A stretch of 64,000 bases of DNA from Eucommia ulmoides (Eukaryota > Streptophyta > Magnoliopsida > Garryales > Eucommiaceae), in the NCBI GenBank assembly GCA_016647705.1, contig CM028329.1, positions 58,111,231 to 58,175,230 of the forward strand. The letters are read 5' to 3'. Position numbers and translations under genes: made by a program. The notes beneath the pieces are model-generated. The model had not been told where the DNA came from, searched no databases, and saw nothing but the letters and a program-made list of their open reading frames with translations. Shown one piece after another: positions 34,601 through 47,539 of this stretch. The number at the start of each line of letters is the position of its first letter. The stretch's first letter is position 1.

Positions 34601-37600
34601 TTTTTATATTTGCTTTATGCAATAGATCTTTGGAGATAAACATGAGAACATCATATATTTGTATGAGAGAGATTGCAGTGTGCAGAGAAGACACCAGAAG
34701 ATAATTGAAGAAGCTCCAGCTGTAAAACTATTTTCCTATTGTGTTGGCTCTGGTTTCTTTTAAAAAAAATAATGAAGTTGTGACAAATAGCTCTTCTTCG
34801 CAGCCAAATGTCATTGACAACTTCCGTTCTCACTTGGGTCAAGCTGCTGTATCTGCTGCCAAGGTGAAATGCTTTTAAGTTTGTCCAGTATGTTACTCCC
34901 TCCGTTCCAACTTCCAAATAAGTGTTCTGCTTGACTTTGCACAAAGTTTTACGTCATGGTTGAATATTTGTTACTTTACCATATGGCCCTTGTTGTAAAA
35001 TGTGTAGAAGTTTCGAAGTTTTTTAAATTTGAATGAATGGTGGAGAAGAGAGTTAGTTTGGGAAAAGTGATAAATATAATTGTTATAAAAGTAAGGTGGG
35101 CAATTATTTTGGAACATTCTAAAAAGGAAAGTAGGACAATTGTTTTAGAAATGGAGGGAGTGATATTTTTGGCCAGTACACGTGCACGTTTTTTTGGGGG
35201 GTGGGGTGGACTTTCTTCTTGAACACATTGTGCAATCTTCACAGCTCGATTTACCTTCTCTTTCTTTTTTTATTTAAGGATTGAGGAGATAGGTGTGTCT
35301 AAGAAATGTTAAATGAGGCCATCATCTCTTTTTTAAATCTTCCCCATTCCTAATATCCACTTATTACGCATTTTCACTTTAGAGTTGGGCAAGTGTGTTT
35401 TTTCCCATGCTTCCAGACTCCCTTCACATGGATGGTAGCTGGTTATATATATGCTTATTTTCATGCCACACTTTGATGCTGTGCTTTTGGACTAGTTACC
35501 TTTGTCCTTCTATCATAAACTGATTGATTCTTAAAATTGCTGTCACTGGTTATCCACTTTTTGCGGCACCTTTTTATAAGACCAGGAAACCACTGAGAAA
35601 GCAGATGCACATATTTATGTTCATCTTGTGTGTACATCAATAACTATAGGTATAGCACTTTAATAAGCAACCACTATTAATGACCCGAAATTCATATAAT
35701 TCCTAACGAATAACTTACATAAAGATAAGTAAAGACTTCTAATATATACCGAAAGGGTGCTCAATAGTTACCCTCCTCTAATTCATATAAAACCCGTGAT
35801 TCAGTAATTTAGTTACTACGTGGAGGTATTGTATCTGGAAAACCATCTTCTAAAATCATTGATACCGCAAGGGGGCTCAATGGTTTACCCCTCTCTCTCC
35901 TTTTATTCTTATATTCTTCTTGCTTTATAATATATTTCAAGACTCTTATGAACTTTTTTACTAACATTGCAGTTCCTGTCTGTTTTCTAAAGGCAGTCCA
36001 TTATCACAATGCTGGCACTGTTGAATTTATAGTTGATACTCTCTCAGGACAATTTTATTTCATGGAGATGAACACCCGCCTTCAGGTGTTTTGATTTATT
36101 ATATTTTCCCTCTCCTTTCATTTTCTTTTTCCATTTTTTGGTTGTTATCACAACTAGGTTAACAGTAACTTTAAGGAATGTGCACACTCTTGAGCAGGTT
36201 GAACATCCTGTCACTGAGATGATCGTTGGTCAAGATCTTGTAGAGTGGCAAATACGTGTTGCAAATGGAGAACCACTTCCTATAAGTCAATCAGAGGTGC
36301 CCTTATCAGGTTGAGTTCTCTATCTACTTTTTCTAATGCACCAGTTGTAGGGGTACAATGGGGAAAAGAAAGGAGATGTTAAATTGTTCCGTTCATGCCT
36401 GGTTTTGAATTTCTTGTAGGTGTCATTTTCCATGAGGCTGTCTTTATAGGTTCTCCTTGATGACAGGTCATGCATTTGAAGCCCGAATTTATGCAGAGAA
36501 TGTTCCGAAAGGCTTTCTTCCAGCTACTGGAGTTCTTCACCATTACCGTCCCGTCCCAGTCTCATCTACAGGTGCAGTTGCATTAGAATATCCAGTTTGT
36601 TGAGGTGAAACGTAGACTGAAAACAATAATTTTGTGGCATAATGTGTTGCCGTTATTAATTTAGAGATCATTACACTTGTTTTATCCCAGTAATTCTTTT
36701 GGTGATGTTGCGATGGATTCATATGTTAAGACTGATTTCTAGCCATGCGACGTGTTTTCTTTTCTGCTGATTCCAGTGTACCAATTGATATTCCTCTTTA
36801 CCCCTTTGGAATATAATTGCCTAAGTTGAATCTATGCCTTTTTGTTAGTTCGGGTTGAGACTGGTGTTCAACAAGGGGATGCTGTGAGCATGCATTACGA
36901 TCCAATGATTGCTAAGCTTGTAGTATGGGGAGAAAATCGTGCTGCGGCTTTAGTTAAGCTGAAGGATTGCTTATCAAAGTTTCAGGTATAACTAATAGTG
37001 GAATTTACTCCTCTATTCTTTCCAATGATCTAGTCTAGCTATAATCTTTCTATAATTTTGAGTGATTCTTTAATGAATTGAAAGTTTAGATGGCCTGGTT
37101 GGTTATGTTTGTTAACATTTGGCTCGAGATACCTCTTTGGTGACAATAGTTGAATGGCTGCTCTTATTTTGCTGAAAAGTATCATTTTCTATTCATTTTA
37201 TAGTGTAGATATAACTCGTCCTACACGATCGTATTACTTCACATCTAGCATTTTCTATTTAGCAAGTTGAAATTCTTTAAAACCTCTATTAAAAGATAAA
37301 GAGATAATGAAAAATTGAATGAAATGTGGAATTCTCATTGATTGGAATGAACATGGAGTTTACAATTTATAGCCACAAAATAACCAACTCTCAACAATTT
37401 GAAAACTAAAAATAACAAACTTACTAAGCTGTTGACGGAAGGTTCTAGTGAACCATTGGTGATTTCTAATACTTCCCCTCAAGATAGAGAATACAAATTG
37501 TGAATTCCCATTTTGCTAAGTAGACTATGAAACTGAGATGGATGGAGGGCCTTGGTGAAGATGTCGGCTAACTGATTCTGACTAGACACGTGAAGAGTTT

Positions 37601-40600
37601 TCAACAACCCAGTTTGAAGTTTTTCTCTAACAAGGTGACAATCAATCTTAATGTATTTGGTACGCTCATGGAACACGAGATTGGTTGCAATATTGAGAGC
37701 AACTTGATTATCACAAAAAAATAGTGCAGGTCCTGAGTGATTCACTCTCAAATCGGCAAGTAAGGAGAGCAACCAAACTATTTCAAAAGTAGCATTGGCC
37801 ATGGAGCGATACTTTGCTTCGGCTGACGAACGGAAAACAGTGTGTTGCTTTTTAGATTTCCAGGATACCAGAGAAAAACCCAAGAAAACACAAAATCCAC
37901 TGATAGATCACCTTGTATCTAAACATGCTGCCCAATCGGCATCGGCAAAAGCCTTAAGCTGGATAGTGGAGTTGGTAGGAAAGAAAATTCCTTGTCCTGG
38001 GGCTCTTTTGATATATTGTAAAATCTTTTGAGTTGCATGTAGATGTGTAGTTTGAGGAGTAGCCAAGAATTGGCTAAGACAATTCACAGCAAAACTCAAA
38101 TCAAGCCGTGTAATGGTAAGATATAAAAGCTTCCCAATCAACCACATACACACAGTGGGATCCTCAAACAAAGTATCATCATCTTGTGACAATTTCAAAT
38201 TAGGATCCATAGGTGTAGAATAGGGTTTGACGGCCAAGGTCTTTGTTTATGATAACAGCTCGAGCATAATGGTGTTGGCAAACAAAATTGCCTGAACGAG
38301 AACGGGCTACTTCAAGACCCAAAAAGTATTTAAGAGGCCCCAAATCTTTCAACTTGAAATTGCTATTGAGAAAAACCTTTAACTTGTCCACAAGGCTTGC
38401 ATCGTTACTAGCAATAACAATATTATCAACATAGGCCAAGAGAGCAATACATGATTGTCCACTAAACTTGGTGAACAGAGAATGATCACTAGAAGTTTGA
38501 ACAAGACCTTCACCAAGGAGAACACTGGTAAACTTAAAAAACCATTGTCGTAATGCCTGTCTCAAGCTGTATATGGATTTTTTTAATCAACAAACGACAT
38601 TAGGTGGCAAAGTCTCTCCCTCATGACAAGAATAGCTAGGCGGAATAGTCATATAAACTTCTTCATTCAATTCACCATGTGAAAAAGCATTGTTGACATC
38701 CAGTTGAGTTAATGACCATTTATGGACAGCAACAAGGACAAAAGGACTTTTACTGTAACGAGCTTGGCAACAGGAGAGAAAGTATCTAAGAAATCAACAC
38801 CCTCCTGTTGAGTGTATTCTTTAGCAACCAAACAAGCTTTGTCGCTCAACGGACCCATTAACATGAAATTTGATTTTGTACATCCATTTACAACCAATGG
38901 AATGTTTCACTGGAGGAAGAGAAACGATCTGCCAAGTACAATTGCTGTCTAAAGCTTGAAGTTCATCAATCATGGCCTTACGCCACTCCGGAATTGCAAC
39001 GGCCTGAGAAAAGGTGTGTGGCTCGGCATGGGAGGAAATGGCTAAGGCTAAGGCACGGTGAGGGGGGGAAAGATGATGATAGCTAAGAACAAAGGAAATT
39101 AGATAAAGAGTAGGAGCAGGAGAAGAGTGAAGAGAAGAAGATTGAATGGCCAAAGAACAATGATAATCGTGAAGATAGGAGGGAGGCTTAGTGACTCGAT
39201 GAGGCCGTGTGGGAAGAGTAGAAGAAGGAGGAATGGGAGGGATGAGAGAAGGTGAGGAGGTAGTGGGAACAAGAGGAGTAGGAGATGCAGAATGATCAAG
39301 AATGAAACGGGGTAATACCTGGTTATGAAAGAAATCAAGAGGAGAAGGAGATATGGGAGTCCCAGAAAAGGGAAAGATCGTCTCATGGAAAATGACTGGC
39401 GAGAAATGAAAGTGGAATTGGTGATGAGGTCAAGAAGTTTATACCCTTTGTAGCCAAAAGGGTAACCAAGAAAGACGCAAGGACAAGCGCGGGGAGAGAA
39501 CTTAGAGCATTGGCTAAGTAATGTAGAGGCATAACATAGATAACCAAAGGCTCTAAGGTGAGTGTAAGAGGGAGATTTATGGGTTAAGAGCTCAAGAGGA
39601 GTTTTGTTGGCTAACAAAGGAGACGGAAGCCAATTAATCAAATAAACGGCAGTCAAAACACAATCCCTCCAATAACAAAGTGGCGAACCAGATTGAAAGG
39701 ACAATGCACGAGAGACATTAAGTATATGCTGGTGTTTTCTTTCCACAACAAAATTTTGTTCAGGGGTCTCAACACAAGAGTGATAATGAACAACATCTTT
39801 GGAATTAAAAAAAATCAACAAGTTCAAGTTCTGGGCATTATCAGAACGAATAGCTTGAATAGAGGTGTGAAATTGAGTGGAAATCAAATCAAGGAATTTA
39901 GGAATGATCGATTTGACATCGGATTTAGCACGCAACAGATACAACCACGTTGCTCGAGTACAATCATCAACAATAGTAAGAAAAAATTTGTGTCCCTCAG
40001 TGGTAGTAACATGAAATGGACCCCATATGTCAATATGAATTAAAGCAAATGATGTATCAGACAAGTGATTATGTGCGATGAAGGGCAATCGTTTTTGCTT
40101 TGCCAAAGGACAAACAGGGCAATGAAAAGGAGTATTATGGGAAGATAAAGGAAGCTGTAATTCTTTATGAAACACATGAAGTTTGACAAAAGAAGGATGT
40201 CCAAGCCGAACATGCCAAATATTTGGCTTGGACAAACGCAAACTAGGAGGAAAATTGAAAACAACGTTTGAATTACATGAAATGCTTCCTAAATCAAGAA
40301 CATAAAGATTGCTGTCTCGTCTATCCTTCCCAATCATCTTGTTGTCTTGAATAAGGTCCTGGATAACACAAGAATCGGAGGGAAAATTAACCGAACAATT
40401 GTGAGATTTGGTGAGAGCACCAATGCTTAATAGATTGAAACGAAACAAATGAACATAAAAAACATTGGAAAGAATCAAGTAACGTGATAAATGCACAGAA
40501 CCAACATGAGTGATCGGGGTGGTGTGACCATTTGGAAGTGAAAGGTGAGTGAGGGATATAGGGAAATAAGAAGAAAATTGAGAGAGATTACAACAAATAT

Positions 40601-43568
40601 GATGTGTGGCACCAGTGTCAATAATCCAGTATTTAGAAGATGGAGATGATATAGAGGGAAGAGAAATATTACCAGTGAAATCAGAAGTGGAAGGAGTTGA
40701 ATGGGAAGACGGTAGAGGAGAATCTGAAGTAATGGCATTTTGGTGAAGTTGCGAATTCAAAAAAGAGATAAGCTGGTCGCAATGATCCACCGTGAGAGGT
40801 GGTGACGGACTAGAGGAAGGAAAAGAACCGGTAGCAGTGGCCATGACATATGATAAGCAGAAGCTGAACCAGAATTAGGGGGTAGAAGTTGCAATTGGGC
40901 TGAAGTTGGTTGGGTCGGATGAGATAATATGGAATGTGGGCTTGGGGCAGAAAAAACGGAGGAGTCATGGGCTGAAAGGGGAGGAAAAGAGAATGGGCTG
41001 GGATGGAAATTCGAAACAAATGAATTATGGGCCTGGGATGAATGGGTCGGAGGAGAATGGATGGGCTGTCCAGCAGAAAATAAGGGCAGGTTTGGGTGGC
41101 GGGGTCGGGTGGGTTGTTGGGTCGGATTTCGGGTTTTAAACTGGTAGCCGTGTGGGTATCCATGGAACTTATAACAAACCGACACTGTGTGCCCTAATAT
41201 GCCACAGTGAGAACACAGAGAGGTAGATCGACATTGAAGCGAAGCAGCGACGGCGGCCATGGGAGAAGAACCAACTTGGAAAGCTATTGATTCAAATGAC
41301 AAAGTTGGAGATACGATAGATTGTTGCCTTTCCTCTTGGATAACAAGATTGAAAGCTTTGTTGACGGATGGTAGAGGATCGTGCATGAGGATTTGAGCAC
41401 GAACAACTGCATAAGAGTCGTGGAGGCCCATGAGGAACTACATAAGGTGATCTTGCTCCTAACAATCAGTCCAAAACTTCATTCCTCCACAAGTGCAAAC
41501 GGGAATCGGCTGAAAATCTTTCAATTCATCCCAAAGGATTTTCAGTTTGGTAAAATACTGATTAACGTCAAGAGGTCCTTGAGAGATAGCGGCTAATTGT
41601 TGTTTAAGTTGAACAATACAAGGAGCATTACTCTAGTGAAATCGTGTATGAAGATCAGTCCATACTTCTTGGGTAGTAGTCATGTAGAGGAGACTATTTC
41701 CAATCTCCTTGTTGACAGAATTAAGAAGCCAGGAAAGAACCATACTATTGCAATGAGACCAAGGACCAGAAGATGGATTATCCGGCGGAGGCTGTGGAAG
41801 AGTGCCAGTAACAAATCCCAATTTGTTCTTGGCATTGAGAGCCGCAAGCATAGCACGATTCCAGGTAATGTAATTTGAACCCGTAAGTACATGAGAAACA
41901 AGAGTTATTCCAGGATGATCACCACTATGAAGGAAGTAGGGGCTGTGGTGATTGTCCATGGAAGAAAAATCCAGATTAGATTGAGTGGTAGTAGAAGAAG
42001 ATGGAGGAGTGAGCGGCTGGAATATGTTGTTAGTGGCGGTGGTTTGTTGATTACCACCACCACGAGCCATGATTCAGCAACAAGACTGTTGTTCTTCAGC
42101 AGGGAGTGAAATGATGACGAAATTCATCTGATACTATATTAAAAAATAAAGAGATAATGAAAAATTGAATGAAATGTGGAATTCTCATTGATTGGAATGA
42201 ACATGGAGTTTACAATTTATAGCCACAAAATAACCAACTCTCAACAATTTGAAAACTAAAAATAACATACTCAAAAAACTAACTAACTAAGCTGTTGATG
42301 GAAGGTTCTAGTGAACCATTGGTGATTTCTAATAGCCTCTTTGGTTTTGCTTTCGAAAATTTAAACTTTTTTGAAGATTGTGAGAAGTTGGTCGGTATAC
42401 TTTTGAGGGATAAAAAAAGGAATACTTATTAATAGTGTGTTAAAATATTGAAAAATAAAAGGATATGATTGATGAAATATGATGTGGAAAAAGAAAGATA
42501 AATGTTTGTTCGATGAATGTGTGGTTGAGAGAATTTGAAGAGAAATCACAAGTAAAAATGTAGAGAAAAATATAATATAAGTATTATAACAAAAGTGATA
42601 TAACATACATTGAGTATTGTGGAAATTGTTTGTAAAATTATTTTTGAATTGTGATATATTAAAAGAGTAATAGTGTTATATTTTGTGTTTTCAGAAACAG
42701 AAAACAGGTTTTGTAAACAAAAACAAAACAGGCCTTAACATTTAACCCCTATTGGATCATTAGATTATAATTTCTTGATATGTATCCCACTAATAGTATT
42801 TTGTTTTTCAGGTTGCTGGTTTACCAACCAATATAAATTTTCTTTTAAAGCTTGCTAATCATCAAGCATTTGAAAATGGTGATGTTGAAACGCATTTTAT
42901 TGAGAACTATCGAGATGACTTATTTGTTGATCCAAGCGACTCAGCATCCACCAAAAAAGCGTATTATGCTGCTCAACTTAGTGCAGTCCTGTTAGCTGCT
43001 TGTGTTTGTGAAAAGGAACAAGCTCTTTTGAGGGAAAATCCCCCTGGTGAGTCCGAATGCCCATCCTTGTGTCTGGTTACATTCTAGTTATTCATGAAAG
43101 CCTCTTTATCATTGTTGGCTCATGTCTGCAGGGGGCCTCTCCATATGGTATGCTCATTCCCCTTTCAGGGTTCATCACTGTGCTACATGCGAAATGGAAT
43201 TTGAGTGGGAAACTGAATACAACAATGGTGTCTCAAAGATTTTGAAGCTGTTCATCACATACCTGTCCGAAGGGAACTATCTCATGAAGGTACCGTAGTT
43301 GTAGACGTAGAGGAGGTTAATAATTTTCTTTTTGTGTTTACGTGCTCGAACAACTGCTTTTAATCTACATCAATGTATTTTAAGTTTCTTTTTGAGGTTG
43401 TCCTTGAATTTTTTATGATGCAAGTTAACATGTTGTCTCTATGTTTATAGACAGGGGAAAGCAGTTCCTCTGGGCTGGAAGTCAAGGTGACGCAATTGGG
43501 GAGCCAAGATTTTAGAGCTGAAGTTGACGGTGTGAGCATGAATGTTACTTTAGCTGTTTATTCGAAGG

Positions 43569-43599
<31 letters not shown>

Positions 43600-45804
43600 A
43601 TGTGTGACGTGGTGGCTGAAAATGTGAGCGCGAATGGCATCATGCATGAGCTGTGTTTGCATGTGCACGTATTGAATCATTGAGCAACTTAATGCATTAC
43701 TTCATTTTTCTTTTTTGGGAAACCATATGCAACCACCTGAAGTCTGTACAATTCTTAAAGTTTATGCTGTCATGGAGATCCAATAAACTTCAAAGTCGTA
43801 ATCTACACAATAGCTTCTCCTGTCGAAACCAAAATAATATAGCTTCACGCCAAAAGATCCATGGACATGACTGCGAGCCATCTACAAGGAATTCGGTCTA
43901 AAACATGATTATGATATTATTTTTGTTTTGATCATAATTGTTTGTCCTTTGGAGCAACATCCGTATATGATTTTTTCCATCCTCTTGATGAAAATGCTTT
44001 TAATGTATTGTTATCAATGAAGATGGTTCAAGCAACCTTGGAGTAGCATAGAATGTGAGGGAAGGAAATTTACAGGAAGCCCTTCTCCGCACTTCTTTCT
44101 TTACGTGTTAGTTTCTTTTTCCCATCTATGAGAACTTATCGTTTTGCCTCACAGGATCAAATTGAACACATTCATATATGGCAAGGCACATTTCATCATC
44201 ATTTCAAACAAAAACTGGGGCTCGAGCTGTCTGATTATGCTGAATCTGAAGGCAAGCCTACTTCGGAGACGTCATCTCATCCTCCAGGGACTGTTGTGGC
44301 GCCAATGGCTGGTTTGGTTGTTAAGGTTTTGGTGAAGGATGGGACCAAGGTTGAGGAAGGACAACCTGTTTTAGTATTGGAAGCGATGAAGATGGAGGTA
44401 TGTATCTAAGATGGCTACAGTTTCGTTCTTGTGCTGTTTCCTACAAATTTTGAAGTGTTTCGTTCTTATAATCCCTCTTTCTCTTGTGGGTTAAATTTAA
44501 CAGCATGTTGTGAAGGCGCCAACTGCTGGATATGTTGCTGGCCTTCAAGTCACAGCGGGGCAACAGGTTTCTGACAGTACTGTTCTCTTCTGCATCAAGG
44601 TTAGTCATTTCAGTTTCTACAGCTTTAATTCCTCGATTTTATTTTAAATTGGTAATGTCCATTGAAAAATACGAACAATGATGATAGAAAAATTTATTAT
44701 TAATTGCTGATTACTTGCGATTACTTGCTGAAATTAAAAACGAACATTTCAAGTTTCTATTTTACCCAAGAATTGACTTTATGAAATATTGAATTGAATT
44801 TTTCCTCTATGTACGATTCCATTGTTCAAAAAGAAAAAACTTGAAAATTGTTTGTGGATTTAAATTAACATTTTATTGAATTACTAGCATATACCCCGTG
44901 CCTAAAAACACTAATTCCATACGTTAATCTTGAATATTCTATAGTTAGTTCAAATATATTAATTATAAAAAAATATTTTGTTGAGGGTTTGCGATTTAGT
45001 TGGAAATGTATCTGACCATCCAATGGTAAAAAACATCTCAAATGTAAATATGTCCGCAATTATTTTGTTGAGAGTTTAATGATCTAAATCAATGGTTGTT
45101 TATTTGTTGACAGATCCACGATCTCAGCTCTTGGATTTAATCCAAGGGTTGAGTTGAGAATGTCTCCTAAAATGTTTTAATCTTGACCCTAAAATATCTA
45201 ATTCAAGGGTTGAAAATATAAAAAATGTAACATGTGTTATGATTTATAGAATAGATTATGGATTTTCCTTGTCTAAAGGTATAAAAAGATAGCAAATAAT
45301 AATAAAAAACAACCAATTAGACACAAATGTAAAAATTTAAAGGTTTATTTAATCGTTGTAGAGGTGGGGTGTGAAATTTGTGTGTGAGATATTTGAGGAT
45401 AGAACGTTAGTTTGTTAGAAATATTATATTATATAAGATTTTAAGGGCTTAAAATGTTATTTGATCTTAACTGTTGGATTTAAAATTGATCCAACGATTC
45501 AAAATGTCCACATGATATTATAGAATAAATATTGAATAATTATAATATGTCACGACCCATATAATTGTTTATTATGCTAGTGCACTTCACTTTGGAGTGC
45601 CGTTCCTAACTTTTTATATATGCCTCTTTGGACCTAAAGCCAAATAGTAGATGGTATTTAAGATAATGATCTGTGATTGCTTATATAGCCATAAATTTTT
45701 AAAGATTTTATTCGTGTGCATGTTAAGCCTAGGCCTACTAATATTTCTTTCTTGGCTGATAATTCCTGAATACACAAGCTTCATTACTTGGGCAGGATGA
45801 GTGA
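31670..45804 (+). CDS. MCCA: Methylcrotonyl-CoA carboxylase alpha (biotin) subunit, mitochondrial
   Basis: Biotin-containing subunit of the mitochondrial leucine-degradation enzyme; with the beta subunit it carboxylates 3-methylcrotonyl-CoA. Exons: 31670-32002, 32534-32655, 33033-33180, 34259-34396, 34626-34721, 34804-34863, 35993-36085, 36198-36309, 36467-36571, 36849-36985, 42812-43046, 43132-43289, 43451-43567, 44155-44397, 44504-44599, and probably 45796-45804 (Asp-Glu-stop). All junctions are GT-AG and in phase, giving 731 codons plus the last exon, about 733 residues, close to the Arabidopsis protein. Residues 1-35: Arg/Ser-rich transit peptide; from about 37 [20 protein letters not shown] (biotin carboxylase); KPTHGGGGK at 193-201 (ATP grasp); [14 protein letters not shown] near 324-337; VLEAMKME with biotinyl-Lys 697. 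Intron 10 (5.8 kb) holds a Copia element, intron 6 a Stowaway, intron 15 a Helitron. All key motifs are present, so probably functional. Confidence 0.95.
34896..35160. mobile_element. Stowaway-type MITE in MCCA intron 6
   Basis: Ends CTCCCTCCGTTCCAACTT and, inverted, AAATGGAGGGAG: the canonical Tc1/mariner Stowaway terminus. Length 265 bp, no coding. The left flank is TA; the right flank is TG, so the TA duplication has one substitution. Confidence 0.85.
37287..42334 (-). mobile_element. Copia-type LTR retrotransposon in MCCA intron 10
   Basis: 5048 bp, antisense to MCCA. LTRs at 37287-37471 (185 bp, 3' LTR) and 42137-42334 (198 bp, 5' LTR), ends TATTA...TAATA. They differ by a 13-bp indel and about three substitutions. 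The primer site next to the 5' LTR reads TAGTATCAGATG on the minus strand, a decayed TGGTATCAGAGC (initiator-Met tRNA type); the purine tract TTGAGGGGAAG precedes the 3' LTR. Flanks are ACCTC and GCCTC, a 5-bp duplication with one mismatch. The intron keeps intact splice sites around it. Confidence 0.92.
37479..42070 (-). pseudogene. Copia gag-pol, broken by stops and frameshifts
   Basis: Order on the minus strand is the Copia order. Gag from [14 protein letters not shown] (42070) with [16 protein letters not shown]; zinc knuckle [18 protein letters not shown] near 41230-41160; protease [14 protein letters not shown] near 40630-40590; pre-integrase block IWHVRLGHP with [14 protein letters not shown]; integrase core ([22 protein letters not shown]) about 40060-39650; reverse transcriptase [10 protein letters not shown] (about 38890) and [12 protein letters not shown] (about 38440), where the usual YVDD is YVDN; RNase [13 protein letters not shown] and [20 protein letters not shown] (37940-37770). 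Gag, the integrase-RT junction and RT lie in several disjoint frames, so the copy cannot make a full polyprotein. The YVDD change alone would impair the RT. Confidence 0.9.
44884..45438 (-). mobile_element. Helitron 3 (small, degraded hairpin) in MCCA intron 15
   Basis: Reading minus: TCTTATATAATATAATATTT after a host A (45439), and GGCACGGGGTATATGCTAG before a host T (44883). The CTAG end and TC start are as expected, but the left half of the 3' hairpin (expected CCCGTGC) is eroded. 555 bp, no coding. It stretches the last MCCA intron to 1.2 kb. Confidence 0.5.
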
Positions 45805-45995
45805 AGATGGAGGTAGAGGTGGAGGTGACTTGCATGAAATTTTTTGGCTAGATACTCACCTATGGTATCATCTGAGCTCTGAAGTCAGATGCCCTTTTCA
45901 GGTGTCACTTCTTCATTGCATATTTCAATTCGCCTTTCTTGCTTGTGTAAATGAAACCTTCAAATGTACAAGATGCATTTGTCTCTATGAAACTG

Positions 45996-46475
45996 TGTTG
46001 AATCCCACCTCGCTTGTGTTACTTGATACTGAGCTATATATAAGTGTAGAGGCAATCCTTCTATTACAAGGCGTTTTTTGAGTGAGTTAGGCTAATTGGA
46101 TTTCTATATGATATCAGAGGCAAGTCTTTTGTCTAATGTTGGGCATCTTGGGCGTGTTGAATCTCACATCAATGTTGGGCCCCCCGATATCCGCTCGTAG
46201 TGGTTTGTCAAAGTTCATCCTACGCATGAGGGGGCGTGTTGAATCCCACATTGATGTTGGGTCTCCCGATATCTGTTCGCAATGGTTTGTCAAAGTTCAC
46301 CCTGCGCGTGAGGGGACGTGTTGAATCCTACATCGCTTGTGTTTCCTGATCTTGAGCTATATATGAGTTTAGGAGCAGTCCTCCTCTTTCAAGGCATATT
46401 TTGAGAGTGAGTTAGACTTGTTGGGTTCGTAGATGGTATTACAATCAGGTTTTTTGTTTGATGTTAAGTGTGTTG
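45996..46475 (+). mobile_element. TRIM retrotransposon, tandem LTR-internal-LTR-internal, copy 1
   Basis: LTR1 45996-46108 and LTR2 46319-46433 (113 and 115 bp), both starting TGTTGAATCC and containing GAGCTATATATGAGTTTA-like TATA signals. After LTR1 comes TGATATCAGAGGCAAG, an initiator-Met-type primer site. The internal region is only about 210 bp and holds an 82-bp unit twice (46155-46236, 46237-46318), each ending GAGGGG(G/A)CG, a purine tract. After LTR2 a second primer-site relative (TGGTATTACAATCAGG) and internal start follow, so the array is tandem and truncated. No coding. Same family as copies in HMT introns 3, 5 and 6. It lies about 190 bp past the proposed MCCA stop. Confidence 0.8.
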
Positions 46476-46995
46476 GAACATAATGTTCGGCTTCAACACT
46501 ATATATAGGCCACTGTTAATCATGAGAGAAAAACTAAAAGTATATTGAGTAATACCAGATGAAAATGCTCAACAAAAAACGAGAATATTTTGTTATATGT
46601 ACAATAAGGCTCTACGCTCCCAATTATATAGTTCTATTTGTGGTTTAAATTGAGAAGAATATCACGCTAATAAATGTGCCAAATAAAGGGGAAAAAAAAT
46701 ACCAAAATTGGTCAACATAATTTGTAACACAATAAAAGCTAATTATACGGAAAATAAATATTTCAATACTCTCCCTTAAGTTTAGGTGAAGATGTTGACG
46801 AGCCTCAACTTGACAAAGTGCTAACTGAAGAATGCAAGTAGCAAAGCAGGGCCTACTGGCCGAACAACGAGGTAGGGGTGGTGGTGTCAGCGGCTTAGAC
46901 ATAGCCACAGGGTAGGGGGTCGCAAGTTTGGATAAAGCCGCAGGACAGGGGGTTGCGAGCTTGGATAGCGGGACAACAGCTTGGACAACAAGGCC

Positions 46996-47534
46996 CTTGG
47001 ATAGCGTGTTGTGCTCAGGGCGACAAAAATATGAACATAGGGAATATACGGAAGCGAAGAAAATGACAAATACAAAAAAAGATACAAGATATAACGTTGT
47101 TCGACACAATTTGTCTACCTCCTCGGGCGAAGAACAACGAATGGTTTTTAATATGAAGAAAATTACATAAACGAAGATAAATTCTTGAACTCAAGAACTA
47201 ACAACAAAATCTCCCCAAAAAATTTCTCTCAATTAATACACTATCTTTGCGTATGGCCAAACAAAATTCTACTATAGCATTTTCAAAATATCAATCTGAG
47301 AGATTTTTCACTCTACATCTTTAACACCTGCACCTTTGCCATTTTATAGACAGAGGTAGAGACGATGAGAGGAAGCAAACTTTACTTCCTCCATTTTCAT
47401 TTCTCCAAATGCAGTTACCCCAACCAAAAGTTATTCATCCATTTTTTTTTTCCACAATAACACAACAAACACGTGAACAAGATAAAGCCATCAAAATTTG
47501 AAAAATTCATTTCACACTATTGTAAAGTGTTGGC
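46996..47534 (-). repeat. LTR of a second Copia family, minus orientation
   Basis: Reverse-complement match to 48934-49470: both contain GGCCAACACTTTACAAT at one end and GAGCACAACA / AAGCACAACA plus a primer-site remnant at the other. Shared inner phrases include GTTCACGTGTTTGTTGTG and AACAAATGGTTT/ACCATTTGTTGTTC. It runs directly into gag sequence of opposite (plus) polarity at 47535. Upstream 46480-46995 is repeat-like, unassigned DNA. Confidence 0.65.
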
Positions 47535-47539
47535 CCAGT

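Noticed and set aside
40906-41147. Plus-strand open frames of 72-77 codons in the MCCA intron
   Set aside because: Antisense to Copia gag; Gly/Trp-rich composition is the mirror of the Pro/His-rich gag linker.
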